The notes below the pieces were generated by a model that ran no database searches, was not told where the DNA came from, and saw only the letters and a list, made by a program, of their open reading frames with translations. DNA of 64,000 bases from Sphingomonas sp. SUN019. GTDB taxonomy: Bacteria > Pseudomonadota > Alphaproteobacteria > Sphingomonadales > Sphingomonadaceae. Position numbers and translations under genes: made by a program. The stretch is taken from positions 2,633,501 to 2,697,500 of the forward strand of contig NZ_CP096971.1 in the NCBI RefSeq assembly GCF_024758705.1, given 5' to 3'. Positions 1 through 8,252 of the stretch are shown piece after piece; the stretch's first letter is position 1, and each line of letters opens with the position of its first letter.

Positions 1-236
1 TCAGCTACATAATGGACCTGAACGACGTTACGATGGGTGGCCTTGGCTAAGTTGCGTGCCTCGTTAGAGCATCCCGCCTTGTATTCAGCCCATCGAGCGT
101 CATCGTGGTACAGCTCTCTCTTGATGACCTTGATCGCGACTTCGCCGTGCGCCGGGTCTTCGCCAATGTATACCTCGCCAAAGGCCCCGTTGCCTAGCTT
201 CGCTCCCAGCTTCAGGTCGGAAACGTAGTCTGCCAT
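1..236 (-). CDS. Ser/Thr protein kinase, N-terminal part (cut by window edge)
   Basis: Reading the minus strand from the ATG at 236 gives an open frame of 78 residues that runs off the window. It begins like a Hanks-type protein kinase. A glycine-rich ATP loop GNGAFGEV lies at residues 15-22. The VAIK lysine is K36. A plausible helix-C glutamate sits in the NEARNLAK segment, followed by HRNVVQVH, as expected before beta 4. The catalytic loop and anything C-terminal lie outside the window. The start overlaps the stop of the upstream gene as ATGA, so the two are translationally coupled. Kinase assignment is confident; role and substrates cannot be read here. Its place next to a tRNA gene suggests an acquired locus. 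Confidence 0.85.
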   Translation of the reverse strand, partial: MADYVSDLKLGAKLGNGAFGEVYIGEDPAHGEVAIKVIKRELYHDDARWAEYKAGCSNEARNLAKATHRNVVQVHYVA

Positions 237-709
237 CAGGCGTTCCTGGCCGCAATCAGCAGCATCGCCGCCTCTCGGCTGAGTTTCCGCAGCGCTCCGC
301 CTTCCGTCTTGTCCGCCCAAAAAGCGTCATCGGCCAAGTACTCGTCCACCTTCCGATCGCCATAAGTGCGGCTGATGACTGCCTTGGACTGCGCCTTGAC
401 CGGGCAATGGGAGGCCGCTGCTGCTATCACCACGCCGCGAACCTCCGCGCTGAGCAAGAAACCGAGGGTGGCGGGCCCCTTGCCCGCCACGGCGCTCGCC
501 TTCACCACAACCCCGTCGATGCCGTTCTCCTTGACGTAGTCGGCGCACTGCTGGTGCAGCACGTTGTACGCCTCCGAGCGGTCGCCCTTCTGTACTCGCC
601 AAGTGTCGTCGGCGTTGATTACAATCGGTCCGTCGTCATCGGGTATCGTAGCATCGACCACGACCACCGCCTCCTTGGAGGCTGTGAGCCCCAGCCATCG
701 CGCTGTCAT
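236..709 (-). CDS. Unknown protein coupled to the kinase; possible RuvC/RNase H-like fold
   Basis: The product is 157 residues when started at the ATG at 709, which has a GGGG-rich stretch upstream; an in-frame ATG at 799 gives 30 more residues with no matching family character. It opens with a hydrophobic strand (WLGLTASKEAVVVVDATI), and a second strand (GIDGVVVKASAV) is followed by a GKGPATLGF turn. This resembles the small DUF3010/RuvC-like proteins as I remember them, but that is a tentative fold guess. No signal peptide or membrane segment is visible. It precedes a Ser/Thr kinase gene by an ATGA overlap, so it is likely a partner or substrate of that kinase. Codon use is less GC-biased than in the core genes to the right. 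Confidence 0.6.
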   Translation of the reverse strand: MTARWLGLTASKEAVVVVDATIPDDDGPIVINADDTWRVQKGDRSEAYNVLHQQCADYVKENGIDGVVVKASAVAGKGPATLGFLLSAEVRGVVIAAAASHCPVKAQSKAVISRTYGDRKVDEYLADDAFWADKTEGGALRKLSREAAMLLIAARNA

Positions 710-879
710 GCAAAACCCCGTTATCGTTATTGCGCTCTGATACAACGGGCTAGCGGTGCTGGGAAGCAATGGGATACAAACCGGGGCTAGCCCAAGCAAT
801 CTCGCGCCGACGCGCCATTAGACGAACGGCGTCTCGTAACCCCGCCCGTAACCCCGAAGGGTGCTGTGTTATGAAAAAC

Positions 880-954
880 TGGAGCGGGCGAAGGGATTCG
901 AACCCTCGACCCCAACCTTGGCAAGGTTGTGCTCTACCCCTGAGCTACGCCCGC
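880..954 (-). tRNA. tRNA-Gly (anticodon GCC), CCA encoded
   Basis: On the minus strand the 7-bp acceptor stem GCGGGCG/CGCCCGC closes a full cloverleaf. It has a D arm with GCTCAGGGGTAGAGC, an anticodon loop TTGCCAA, a T arm with GGTTCGAATCC, discriminator T, and an encoded CCA at 882-880. The 3' end points toward the kinase locus at 1-709. That is the side where integrative elements normally insert at tRNA genes. Confidence 0.97.
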
Positions 955-1103
955 TCTGGCGCCTGTGCCCGGACGGTCCGGGCTGGGTGAGGCGCGGCCA
1001 CTAGCACCGGGTTCCGGCATTGCCAAGCCCCATCTATTCGCGATCCTTCGGCGTGCGCGACCGCGTTGACCAGCGGGGCGTTTCGCGACTAACCGAAAGG
1101 GGA

Positions 1104-1814
1104 ATGACCGCACCCACCATCCTGCTCGTCGAGGACGACCCTGCGCTCCGGATGCTGACAGCGCGCGCGCTACAGGAAAACGGCTTCACGGTGCGCCCGG
1201 CCTCCGCCGCGCCCGAAATGTGGCTGGCGCTCGATGCCGGGCCGGTCGATCTGGTGCTGCTCGACATCATGCTGCCGGGCACCAGCGGGATCGATCTGTG
1301 CCGGTCGCTGCGCCAGAAGAGCGACGTGCCGATCATCTTCATGTCGGCGCGCAACAGCGAGACGGACCGGGTCGTGGGGCTGGAGTTGGGCGCGGACGAT
1401 TACATCGCCAAGCCGTTCGGCGTGCGTGAACTGGTCGCGCGGGTGCGGGCGGTGCTGCGCCGCCCCGCGCTCGATCGTCGATCGGGCGAGGGCGATTCGG
1501 GGTTGCTGAAGTTCGACGGCTGGACCGTGAATATGCCGCGGCGAGAGTTGACCTCGCCAACCGGAGCGTCGGTCGATCTGACGGGGGCGGAGTTCGACCT
1601 GCTGGTCGTGCTGTGCGATCACGCGCAGCGCGTCATCGCGCGCGAACGCCTGATCGAACTATCGCGCACGCGGCTGGGCGACAGTTCGGACCGCAGCATC
1701 GACGTGCTGGTCAGCCGGCTCAGGCGTAAGCTGTCGAGCGCGGGCCATGCCGCGCCGATCGTGACGGTGCGTGGCGTAGGGTATATGCTGAACGTGCCCG
1801 TCGAACGGACGTGA
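1104..1814 (+). CDS. OmpR/PhoB-family response regulator
   Basis: This 236-residue regulator has an N-terminal receiver domain with acidic residues E10-D12, the phospho-acceptor D54 in LLDIMLPG and the conserved K103 in IAKPFG. A C-terminal winged helix (about 135-232) ends in the typical TVRGVGYML. The ATG at 1104 has an AAAGGGG ribosome site a few bases upstream; a further in-frame ATG at 1020 would add 28 residues with no family counterpart. The stop overlaps the start of the sensor kinase gene by 4 nt, so the pair forms one two-component system. The next genes downstream handle bicarbonate, but a regulatory link is only a guess from position. Confidence 0.93.
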   Translation: MTAPTILLVEDDPALRMLTARALQENGFTVRPASAAPEMWLALDAGPVDLVLLDIMLPGTSGIDLCRSLRQKSDVPIIFMSARNSETDRVVGLELGADDYIAKPFGVRELVARVRAVLRRPALDRRSGEGDSGLLKFDGWTVNMPRRELTSPTGASVDLTGAEFDLLVVLCDHAQRVIARERLIELSRTRLGDSSDRSIDVLVSRLRRKLSSAGHAAPIVTVRGVGYMLNVPVERT

Positions 1815-3160
1815 AGCGGCTGGTCGCGCCGTCGATCGGGCTGCTCGGCCGCGTCGTCGCGATCCTGTTACTGACGCTGCTGATCGAATTCGGCGTCAGC
1901 ACGGTGCTGTACGAACGCGCGAGCCAGTTTTCGGTGCGCGACGACGAGGCGCGGCGGCTGGCCGAGCATCTCGTCATCAGCCGCCGGCTGGTCGAGGAGC
2001 GCGCCGCGGGATCGCGGCCGGCGATGGCGACCGACCTGACCACCGATCGATACGAGATCCACTGGGACAAGAAGCTCGCGCCGCCGCCGCCGATCGCGCC
2101 CGAATTGACCGAGATGCAGCGTCAGATCGTCGATTGGGAACCGACGCTGCAGCCCGACGATCTGCGCATCCGGCTAACCTCGCCGGGGCGCAGTTCGATG
2201 GTGAATGGCGGGTTGCGGCTGGAGGACGGGTCGTGGCTGCATTTCAAGACGCTGGAGCCGGTCGCCAATCTGAACCTGGCGTATGAGCGGATCGCACTGG
2301 CGCTGATCCCGGCCATCGCGCTGATGATCCTGGGCGGCATGATGATCCGGCGCGCGTTGCTGCCGCTACGACGGCTGGCGGTGGCCGCCGATCGCGTGGG
2401 CCACGATGTCGTAGCGCCGGTGGCCGAGGACGGGCCGGGCGAAGTGCGGCGGGTGGTGTCTGCGTTCAATCGAATGCAGGCGCGTATTCAAGCGCTGATT
2501 GAGGGCAGGACGCAGGCGCTGGCCGCGGTCGGGCATGATTTGCGCACGCCGCTCGCGCGATTACGACTGCGGTCGGAGGGAGTGGCCGACCCCGAGGTGC
2601 GCGATGCGATCGCGCATGACGTGACCGAGATGGAGGCGATGGTCACATCGCTGCTCGCGTTCCTGGGCGGAGACTCCGATCCCGAGACGCCGGTGCCGGT
2701 CGATCTGGCGGTGATGTGCGCGACCCTGATCGACGATGCGAGCGATCTGGGGCGCGATGCGGAATATGTCGGACCGGATCATCTGGAGTTGCGGTTGCGG
2801 CGATCGGGGATGAAACGCGCGCTGACCAATCTGGTCGACAATGCGCTGCATTATGGTGAGCGCGTCGTGCTGACATTGGCGGTGCGTGGCGACGGATCGA
2901 TCGGGATTCGCATCGATGACGACGGCCCCGGCATTCCCGACGATCAGCTGACCGCGGTGCTTCAGCCCTTCGTGCGGCTCGATCCGGCGCGGCGGCGCGA
3001 CACGATCGGATTCGGACTGGGGCTGCCGATCGTCGTGCAGGCGGTGGCGGCCGAAGGCGGCACGCTGACACTGGCGAATCGCGCCGCGGGTGGATTGTGC
3101 GCCGAGATCGTCCTACCGCCGCGGCACAACAGTCCGGCGACGCCTGGACACAAAACATAA
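1811..3160 (+). CDS. Sensor histidine kinase
   Basis: The protein has 449 residues and starts with GTG in a GTGA overlap with the regulator gene. An N-terminal membrane segment (about 8-30) and a second (about 160-180) bracket a short periplasmic domain with a proline-rich patch. A HAMP linker follows. The dimerisation box is AVGHDLRTPLARL with H242. The ATPase domain shows the N box LVDNALHYG, the G1 box DDGPGIP and the G2 box GFGLGLPIV. All catalytic boxes are present, so it should be an active kinase. The layout resembles EnvZ-type sensors. The signal sensed cannot be inferred. Confidence 0.93.
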   Translation: MKRLVAPSIGLLGRVVAILLLTLLIEFGVSTVLYERASQFSVRDDEARRLAEHLVISRRLVEERAAGSRPAMATDLTTDRYEIHWDKKLAPPPPIAPELTEMQRQIVDWEPTLQPDDLRIRLTSPGRSSMVNGGLRLEDGSWLHFKTLEPVANLNLAYERIALALIPAIALMILGGMMIRRALLPLRRLAVAADRVGHDVVAPVAEDGPGEVRRVVSAFNRMQARIQALIEGRTQALAAVGHDLRTPLARLRLRSEGVADPEVRDAIAHDVTEMEAMVTSLLAFLGGDSDPETPVPVDLAVMCATLIDDASDLGRDAEYVGPDHLELRLRRSGMKRALTNLVDNALHYGERVVLTLAVRGDGSIGIRIDDDGPGIPDDQLTAVLQPFVRLDPARRRDTIGFGLGLPIVVQAVAAEGGTLTLANRAAGGLCAEIVLPPRHNSPATPGHKT

Positions 3161-3228
3161 CATATCCGCTGCACCGCGGAAAACACAGGCACCTATTTAC
3201 GCTGCTCTAATCCACAGGAGCAGCAACC

Positions 3229-3924
3229 GTGAACGAACTGATCGGACGTGTCGTGAGCTTCGAGAAGCAGGTCTTCCCGGACGCGCGCGCGCTGTACGCC
3301 AAGCTGACCACCGACGGTCAAAGCCCGAAGGCGCTGATGATCTCCTGCGCTGATTCACGCATCGTCCCCGAACATATCATGCAGGCCGAGGCGGGCGATC
3401 TGTTCGTGTGCCGCAACGCTGGCAACATCGTGCCGCCGTATTCGAACATGAACGGCGGCGTGTCGTCGACGGTCGAATATGCGGTCGAAGCATTGGGTGT
3501 GCGCGACATCATCGTATGCGGCCATTCGGATTGCGGCGCGATGAAGGGGCTGATGAACCCTGCGTCGACCGCGAAGATGCCCAACGTTGTCGCCTGGTTG
3601 CGGCACAGTCATGCCGCCAAGTGCGTCGTCGACGGTTCCTATCCCGAGATGGACGGACCGGATGCAGTGCGCGCGGTCAGCCTGGAGAATGTCGTCGTCC
3701 AGCTGGCGCATCTGCGCACGCATCCGTCGGTTGCGGCGGGCATGGCGCGCGGCGACATCTCGCTCCACGGCTGGTTCGTCGACATTCATTCGGGCCATGT
3801 CCTTGGTCTCGACGGCGAAACGGGCCGGTTCATGCAGATCCATGACGGTGCGCCCGTGCCCGTCGCGCATCCCGCCGCGCAGCGGCTGGCGGCCGACTTC
3901 ATCATGCAGGACGCTGCGGAATGA
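3229..3924 (+). CDS. Beta-class carbonic anhydrase
   Basis: This enzyme interconverts CO2 and bicarbonate. The 231-residue protein shows the class signature: CADSR with zinc ligand C40 and the D42-R44 dyad, then GHSDCG with zinc ligands H99 and C102. No signal peptide is present, so it is cytoplasmic. The GTG start at 3229 is chosen because an ACAGGAG site lies upstream and the protein begins in the usual place for the family. Its stop overlaps the start of a SulP transporter gene (ATGA), a pairing also known for bicarbonate-linked SulP proteins. Confidence 0.95.
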   Translation: MNELIGRVVSFEKQVFPDARALYAKLTTDGQSPKALMISCADSRIVPEHIMQAEAGDLFVCRNAGNIVPPYSNMNGGVSSTVEYAVEALGVRDIIVCGHSDCGAMKGLMNPASTAKMPNVVAWLRHSHAAKCVVDGSYPEMDGPDAVRAVSLENVVVQLAHLRTHPSVAAGMARGDISLHGWFVDIHSGHVLGLDGETGRFMQIHDGAPVPVAHPAAQRLAADFIMQDAAE

Positions 3925-5453
3925 AACATGAAGTGATCGCGCGGCCCGGCATTTCGATGCCGTCGCTGAAGTTCTTCGGCCGGGATTTCACCGCGTCGAT
4001 CGTCGTGTTTCTGGTCGCGATGCCACTCTGCATGGGCATCGCGATCGCATCCGGCGTACCGCCCGAAAAAGGCCTGATCACCGGCATCATCGGCGGCATC
4101 GTCGTCGGCAGCCTGGCGGGTTCGCCGCTGCAGGTCAGCGGCCCCGCCGCCGGTCTTGCCGTCATCGTATTCGAACTTGTGCGCGACCAAGGCCTGTCGG
4201 CATTGGGGCCGATCCTGATCCTTGCCGGCGCGATTCAGGTCGCGGCTGGCATCTTCCGCTTGGGCGGCTGGTTCCGCGCGATCTCTCCTGCGGTGGTCCA
4301 CGGGATGCTTGCCGGTATTGGCGTGCTGATCGTTGTCGGCCAGTTTCACGTCCTGTTCGATGCAAAGCCGTTATCGAGCGGGCCGGAAAACCTGGCCGCG
4401 ATGCCCGGGCGTCTGCTCGGCCTGTCGTGGGGCAATATTCAGGCGGCCGAATTGGCCTTCCTGATTGCGCTGACCACGATCGGCGCGATGCTGGGGTGGG
4501 AGAAATGGCGTCCGCAGTCGATGAAGCTGGTTCCCGGTGCGCTTGTCGGCGTGCTGGCGGGGACGTTCGTCGCGGTCGGTTTCGGCCTGGCGGTGGCAAA
4601 GGTTGAGGTTCCGGCGTCGATCATCGCCGCGATCGCGCCGCCCGAGGGCGGGTTCTGGATGAAATGGCTCGATCCGTCGGTGATCGCCGCGGCGCTTGCG
4701 ATTGCGTTCATCGCCTCGGCCGAGACATTGCTGTCGGCCGCCGCGGTCGACAAGATGCACGACGGTGTGCGCACCGATTACAACAAGGAGTTGCGCGCGC
4801 AGGGCGTGGGCAATCTGTTGTGCGGCGCGGCCGGCGCGCTGCCGATGACCGGCGTCATCGTGCGCAGTTCGGCGAACGTGCAGGCGGGTGCGATCACCCG
4901 GCTGTCGACGATCCTGCACGGCGCATGGATCCTCGGCTTCGTCGCGTTGTTGCCGTGGCTGCTGCGCGAGATTCCGATGGCGGCGCTGGGCGCGATCCTG
5001 GTCATCACCGGATGGCGGCTGGTCAGCCTGACGCATGCACGGCATCTGTATCGTGATTATGGCGTGCTGCCGGTCGCGATCTGGGCCGCGACGCTGATCA
5101 TGGTGGTGGCGACCGATCTGTTGACCGGCGTGCTGGTCGGCATCGCGCTGACCCTGCTGGAGTTGATCCCGAACCTGCGCCGCCTGCGGTTAAAGGTGGT
5201 CGAGCATACGGATGGCGACGCACACGCGATCAAACTGGACGGCACGGCGACCTTCTTCACCTTGCCGAAGCTGTCCGACATGCTGGATGCGGTGCCGATG
5301 GGTACGAAGGTGAAGCTGGACGTCACCAACCTGTCGTCGGTCGATCATACCAGTGCGGAGATGTTGCGTGACTGGTTCCAGCGCCGCAAGAAGGCGGGAT
5401 CGCCGGTGGAACTGAAGGGCGAGCGTGGCCGTATAGCCACACTCGGCGCATGA
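3921..5453 (+). CDS. SulP-family anion transporter, probably bicarbonate
   Basis: The protein has 510 residues, with about 10-12 hydrophobic segments across residues 25-420. The first region (MPLCMGIAIASGVPPEKG) is the SulP signature. A C-terminal cytoplasmic STAS-like domain (about 430-510) contains VDHTSAEMLRDW. SulP proteins carry sulfate, bicarbonate or other anions. Coupling to carbonic anhydrase by a 4-nt overlap favours bicarbonate. The stretch at 5454-5604 downstream holds a hairpin and then the ribosome site of a porin gene. Confidence 0.9.
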   Translation: MKHEVIARPGISMPSLKFFGRDFTASIVVFLVAMPLCMGIAIASGVPPEKGLITGIIGGIVVGSLAGSPLQVSGPAAGLAVIVFELVRDQGLSALGPILILAGAIQVAAGIFRLGGWFRAISPAVVHGMLAGIGVLIVVGQFHVLFDAKPLSSGPENLAAMPGRLLGLSWGNIQAAELAFLIALTTIGAMLGWEKWRPQSMKLVPGALVGVLAGTFVAVGFGLAVAKVEVPASIIAAIAPPEGGFWMKWLDPSVIAAALAIAFIASAETLLSAAAVDKMHDGVRTDYNKELRAQGVGNLLCGAAGALPMTGVIVRSSANVQAGAITRLSTILHGAWILGFVALLPWLLREIPMAALGAILVITGWRLVSLTHARHLYRDYGVLPVAIWAATLIMVVATDLLTGVLVGIALTLLELIPNLRRLRLKVVEHTDGDAHAIKLDGTATFFTLPKLSDMLDAVPMGTKVKLDVTNLSSVDHTSAEMLRDWFQRRKKAGSPVELKGERGRIATLGA

Positions 5454-5493
5454 CGGATCAGCCGGACACATTTTGACGCGAACTAGAAATAAT

Positions 5494-5528
5494 CCGGACG
5501 CATTGCTGCGGTAGCACAATGCGTCCGG
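5494..5528. terminator. Stem-loop after the SulP gene
   Basis: CCGGACGCATTG (5494-5505) and CAATGCGTCCGG (5517-5528) form a perfect 12-bp stem with an 11-nt loop. No T run follows, so it could be a factor-assisted terminator, an RNA-stabilising structure or a binding site between the transporter and porin genes. Confidence 0.5.
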
Positions 5529-5604
5529 TGAGCCCGCGCCCGCCCGTCAGGGTGAGAGTGCGGCGGCCGGACGCAGGAGGAGCCTCTGCCAACAAGGAGG
5601 TTCC

Positions 5605-6465
5605 ATGAAATTGTCCCGTATCATCCCGGCGCTTGCGCTCGGTTTCACCGCGGTATCGGTTGCCGCCCCTGCGTATGCGCAGGACACCGATCCGCCCAAG
5701 GCCGTGACGGTCACCGGCAGCGTCGGCCTTGTGTCCGACTATCGCTTTCGCGGCGTATCGCAGTCCGATGAGCAACTCGCCGTACAGGGCGGCTTCACGA
5801 TCGCGCACGAAAGCGGCGTCTACATCGGCACGTGGGGCTCGAACCTTTCGGGTTGGGGTACGTTCGGCGGCGCCAATATGGAACTCGACCTGATCGCGGG
5901 AGTGAAATTCCCGGTCGGCGGCGGGACGCTCGATGTCGGCGCGACGTGGTATATGTACCCGGGCGGCTTCGACAACACCGACTTCATCGAACCTTACGCG
6001 AAGTTGTCCGGCACCGCTGGCCCGGTGAACCTGACCGCAGGCGTTGCTTATGCCCCGAAGCAGGAGGCGCTCGGCCCGTGGTATTTCAATGGCACGTCGG
6101 CGGCGAACGGCGTCTATGACGATCCGGGCGCCAAGGATGACAACCTTTACGTCTGGGGCGACATCAGCAGTGGCGTGCCGAATACCGGCCTGACCCTTAA
6201 GGGCCATCTCGGTTATTCGACCGGCAACAAGGGACTTGGTCCGTTCGCCACCAGCGTATCGCCTACCGGCGAATATCTCGATTGGCTGGTGGGGGCCGAC
6301 TACACCATCCCGGGCACCCCGCTGACGGTTGGCGTCGCGTATGTCGACACCGACATCGACAGCAACGAATCGGCGTATCTCCAGCCCAGCTTCAGCAAGG
6401 GGCAGGATGGCGTGGGTTCGATCGCCGATGCGCAGATCGTCTTTTCGGTGACCGCCGCGTTCTGA
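5605..6465 (+). CDS. TorF-family putative outer-membrane porin
   Basis: The product has 286 residues with a clear Sec signal peptide (about 1-25, ending APAYAQ). The mature part opens with VTGSVGLVSDYRFRG and contains alternating aromatic strands and glycine-rich turns, ending in a C-terminal phenylalanine (SVTAAF) as in outer-membrane barrels. This matches the conserved TorF/TIGR02001-type family as I know it. A strong AAGGAGG site precedes the ATG. It lies downstream of the carbonic anhydrase/SulP pair in the same direction and may supply an outer-membrane route for a small anion. The substrate is unknown. Confidence 0.85.
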   Translation: MKLSRIIPALALGFTAVSVAAPAYAQDTDPPKAVTVTGSVGLVSDYRFRGVSQSDEQLAVQGGFTIAHESGVYIGTWGSNLSGWGTFGGANMELDLIAGVKFPVGGGTLDVGATWYMYPGGFDNTDFIEPYAKLSGTAGPVNLTAGVAYAPKQEALGPWYFNGTSAANGVYDDPGAKDDNLYVWGDISSGVPNTGLTLKGHLGYSTGNKGLGPFATSVSPTGEYLDWLVGADYTIPGTPLTVGVAYVDTDIDSNESAYLQPSFSKGQDGVGSIADAQIVFSVTAAF

Positions 6466-6490
6466 TCGACCGGTTGATAGCTATGGCGAC

Positions 6491-6518
6491 GGGCCGGGGG
6501 GTTTGCTTCCCCCGGCCC
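6491..6518. terminator. GC-rich hairpin terminator after the porin gene
   Basis: GGGCCGGGGG (6491-6500) pairs perfectly with CCCCCGGCCC (6509-6518) across an 8-nt loop, 25 bp after the porin stop. No long T tract follows. Confidence 0.6.
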
Positions 6519-6556
6519 GCCCCCACATAAGGGCGACTGATAATTAGGAGCCGCCC

Positions 6557-7465
6557 TTGGCCACGCTTGGAATGACCGCCGCGGAAAAGGATGCCGTCCA
6601 GGCGTTCCGCACGGACGTCGTCGAACCGTCGATGACGAACCTCGTCATCATCGATTTCTGGGCTGAATGGTGCGGGCCGTGCAAGGCGCTGACCCCGCTG
6701 CTGGAAAAGGTCGCCGCCGAATATGCCGATCAGGGCGTCGTGCTGGCGAAGGTCGATACCGACAAGAACCAGTTCATCGCCGCGCAATTCCAGATAAAGT
6801 CGATCCCGACCGTTTATGCGATGTTCCAAGGGCAGCTGGTCGCCGATCTGACGAGCGCGCGCACCGAATCGCAGCTGAAGACGATGCTCGACCAACTGCT
6901 GAAGCAATTGCCGGTCGAGAGCGAGGCGAAGACGGCGGCGGCCGAGCTGGAGCCGCTGATCGCGATGGGCGAGCAGATACTGGCAGAGGGCGACGCGACG
7001 CGCGCGCTGGCGGTATTCGACCAGCTTATCGAGATGGACCCCGATCATCACGCGGTGCTGTCGGGGCGGGTGCGTGCGCTGATCGCGACGGGTGCCATCG
7101 AGGAGGCAGAGGCTGCGCTTGCAGCATTGCCGCCGGAGGTGGCTAAGATGCCCGATATCGAACGTGCGAAGGCGGCGCTCGATCTGGCGAAATCAGCCCC
7201 ACCGGTCGAGGATCTGGCGCCGTTCGAGGCGGCGGTGGCGGCTGACCCGCACGACCTGCAGGCGCGTTACGACCTCGCCAATGCGCGGATGGCGTCCGAT
7301 CGCGACGGCGCGGCGGACGCGTTCCTGTCGATCATCGCGCAGGAGCGCGACTGGAACGAGGGCGCGGCGCGCGCGCAATTGCTGAAGTTGTTCGAGGTGG
7401 TTGGGTTGGAAGACCCGTGGGTTTCGGCGCAGCGCCGCAGGCTTTCGGCCATCCTCTTCGGATGA
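6557..7465 (+). CDS. Thioredoxin-TPR protein (CnoX/YbbN type)
   Basis: This 302-residue protein has an N-terminal thioredoxin domain with the intact WCGPC motif at 38-42 and the cis-Pro region KSIPTVYAMF. A C-terminal region (about 120-300) consists of TPR-like helices (ILAEGDATRALAVFDQLIEM). That is the layout of CnoX/YbbN, a chaperedoxin that holds clients for folding machines. The TTG at 6557 is taken as start because AGGAG lies 6 nt upstream; an ATG five codons later is possible. Both cysteines are present, so it may have redox activity. Its stop overlaps the next gene by 4 nt. Confidence 0.88.
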   Translation: MATLGMTAAEKDAVQAFRTDVVEPSMTNLVIIDFWAEWCGPCKALTPLLEKVAAEYADQGVVLAKVDTDKNQFIAAQFQIKSIPTVYAMFQGQLVADLTSARTESQLKTMLDQLLKQLPVESEAKTAAAELEPLIAMGEQILAEGDATRALAVFDQLIEMDPDHHAVLSGRVRALIATGAIEEAEAALAALPPEVAKMPDIERAKAALDLAKSAPPVEDLAPFEAAVAADPHDLQARYDLANARMASDRDGAADAFLSIIAQERDWNEGAARAQLLKLFEVVGLEDPWVSAQRRRLSAILFG

Positions 7466-8076
7466 CCCGGCTCTCCATCTTTCCGCTGGCGGGCGCGCTG
7501 CTCTTTCCGGGAATGCATCTGCCGCTGCACATCTTCGAGCCGCGATATCGCGCGATGGTGAGCGATGCGATGGCGCGCGACCGGCGGATCGGCATGATCC
7601 AGCCGCGTCCGGATGCGCCGAAGGAGCAGAATCCGGCGCTGTTTGACGTGGGATGCGTGGGGCGGATATTGGAGGTCGAGGCGCTGGAGGATGGGCGCTA
7701 TAATTTGATCCTGGAGGGCGTTTCGCTGTTCCGCGTGATCGAAGAATTGGATGTGACGACGCAATTCCGTCAGGTCGAAGCCGAATTGCTGCCTACGCCG
7801 GGAGACGAAACGCTGTCGCTGGGTGCGCGTGCGTCTCTGGAGATGGAGTCGAGGCGGTTTGCGGACGCGCAGGGCTATGCGGTCGATTGGGAGGCGGTGA
7901 CGCGGCTCGACGACCAGAGCCTGGTGAACGGCATCGCGCAGATCGCGCCGTTCGACGTCGCCGCGAAGCAGGCGTTGCTCGAATCGCCCGACATCGCCGA
8001 TCGCGCCGAATTGATCGTTCAGTTGCTGCAGTTCTTTGGACGCCATGACGGCGAGGACCGGGTGACGCTTCAGTGA
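7462..8076 (+). CDS. LON substrate-binding-domain protein
   Basis: The 204-residue product matches the stand-alone N-terminal domain of Lon protease. It starts with [20 protein letters not shown], followed by FEPRYRAMV and later [20 protein letters not shown]. There is no ATPase or protease domain, so it is not a protease itself. It overlaps the thioredoxin-TPR gene by 4 nt and the next small gene by 1 nt (TGATG), so the three are one translational unit. This thioredoxin-LON-Trm112 order is probably a protein quality-control operon. The exact role is unknown. Confidence 0.88.
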   Translation: MTRLSIFPLAGALLFPGMHLPLHIFEPRYRAMVSDAMARDRRIGMIQPRPDAPKEQNPALFDVGCVGRILEVEALEDGRYNLILEGVSLFRVIEELDVTTQFRQVEAELLPTPGDETLSLGARASLEMESRRFADAQGYAVDWEAVTRLDDQSLVNGIAQIAPFDVAAKQALLESPDIADRAELIVQLLQFFGRHDGEDRVTLQ

Positions 8077-8252
8077 TGCTGGACCCGTGGCTGATGGAGC
8101 GCCTGGTGTGTCCGCTGACGCGCACGCCATTACGGCACGACGAAGCTGCCGGGGAGTTGGTGTCGGATGCGGCGGGGCTCGCCTATCCGATCAGGGACGG
8201 CGTGCCCGTCTTGCTGATCGATCAGGCGCGGCGGATCGCTCCTCAGCCCTGA
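8076..8252 (+). CDS. Trm112-family small protein
   Basis: This 58-residue protein starts in a TGATG overlap with the LON-domain gene; a GTG three bases earlier is also possible. The sequence begins [19 protein letters not shown] and ends with [13 protein letters not shown], the signature of bacterial Trm112-like (YcaR) proteins. Only one cysteine remains of the zinc-ribbon set, as in many bacterial members. The family activates methyltransferases in eukaryotes; the bacterial role is less clear. Its 3' end overlaps msrA, which runs the other way, by 10 nt. Confidence 0.88.
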   Translation: MLDPWLMERLVCPLTRTPLRHDEAAGELVSDAAGLAYPIRDGVPVLLIDQARRIAPQP

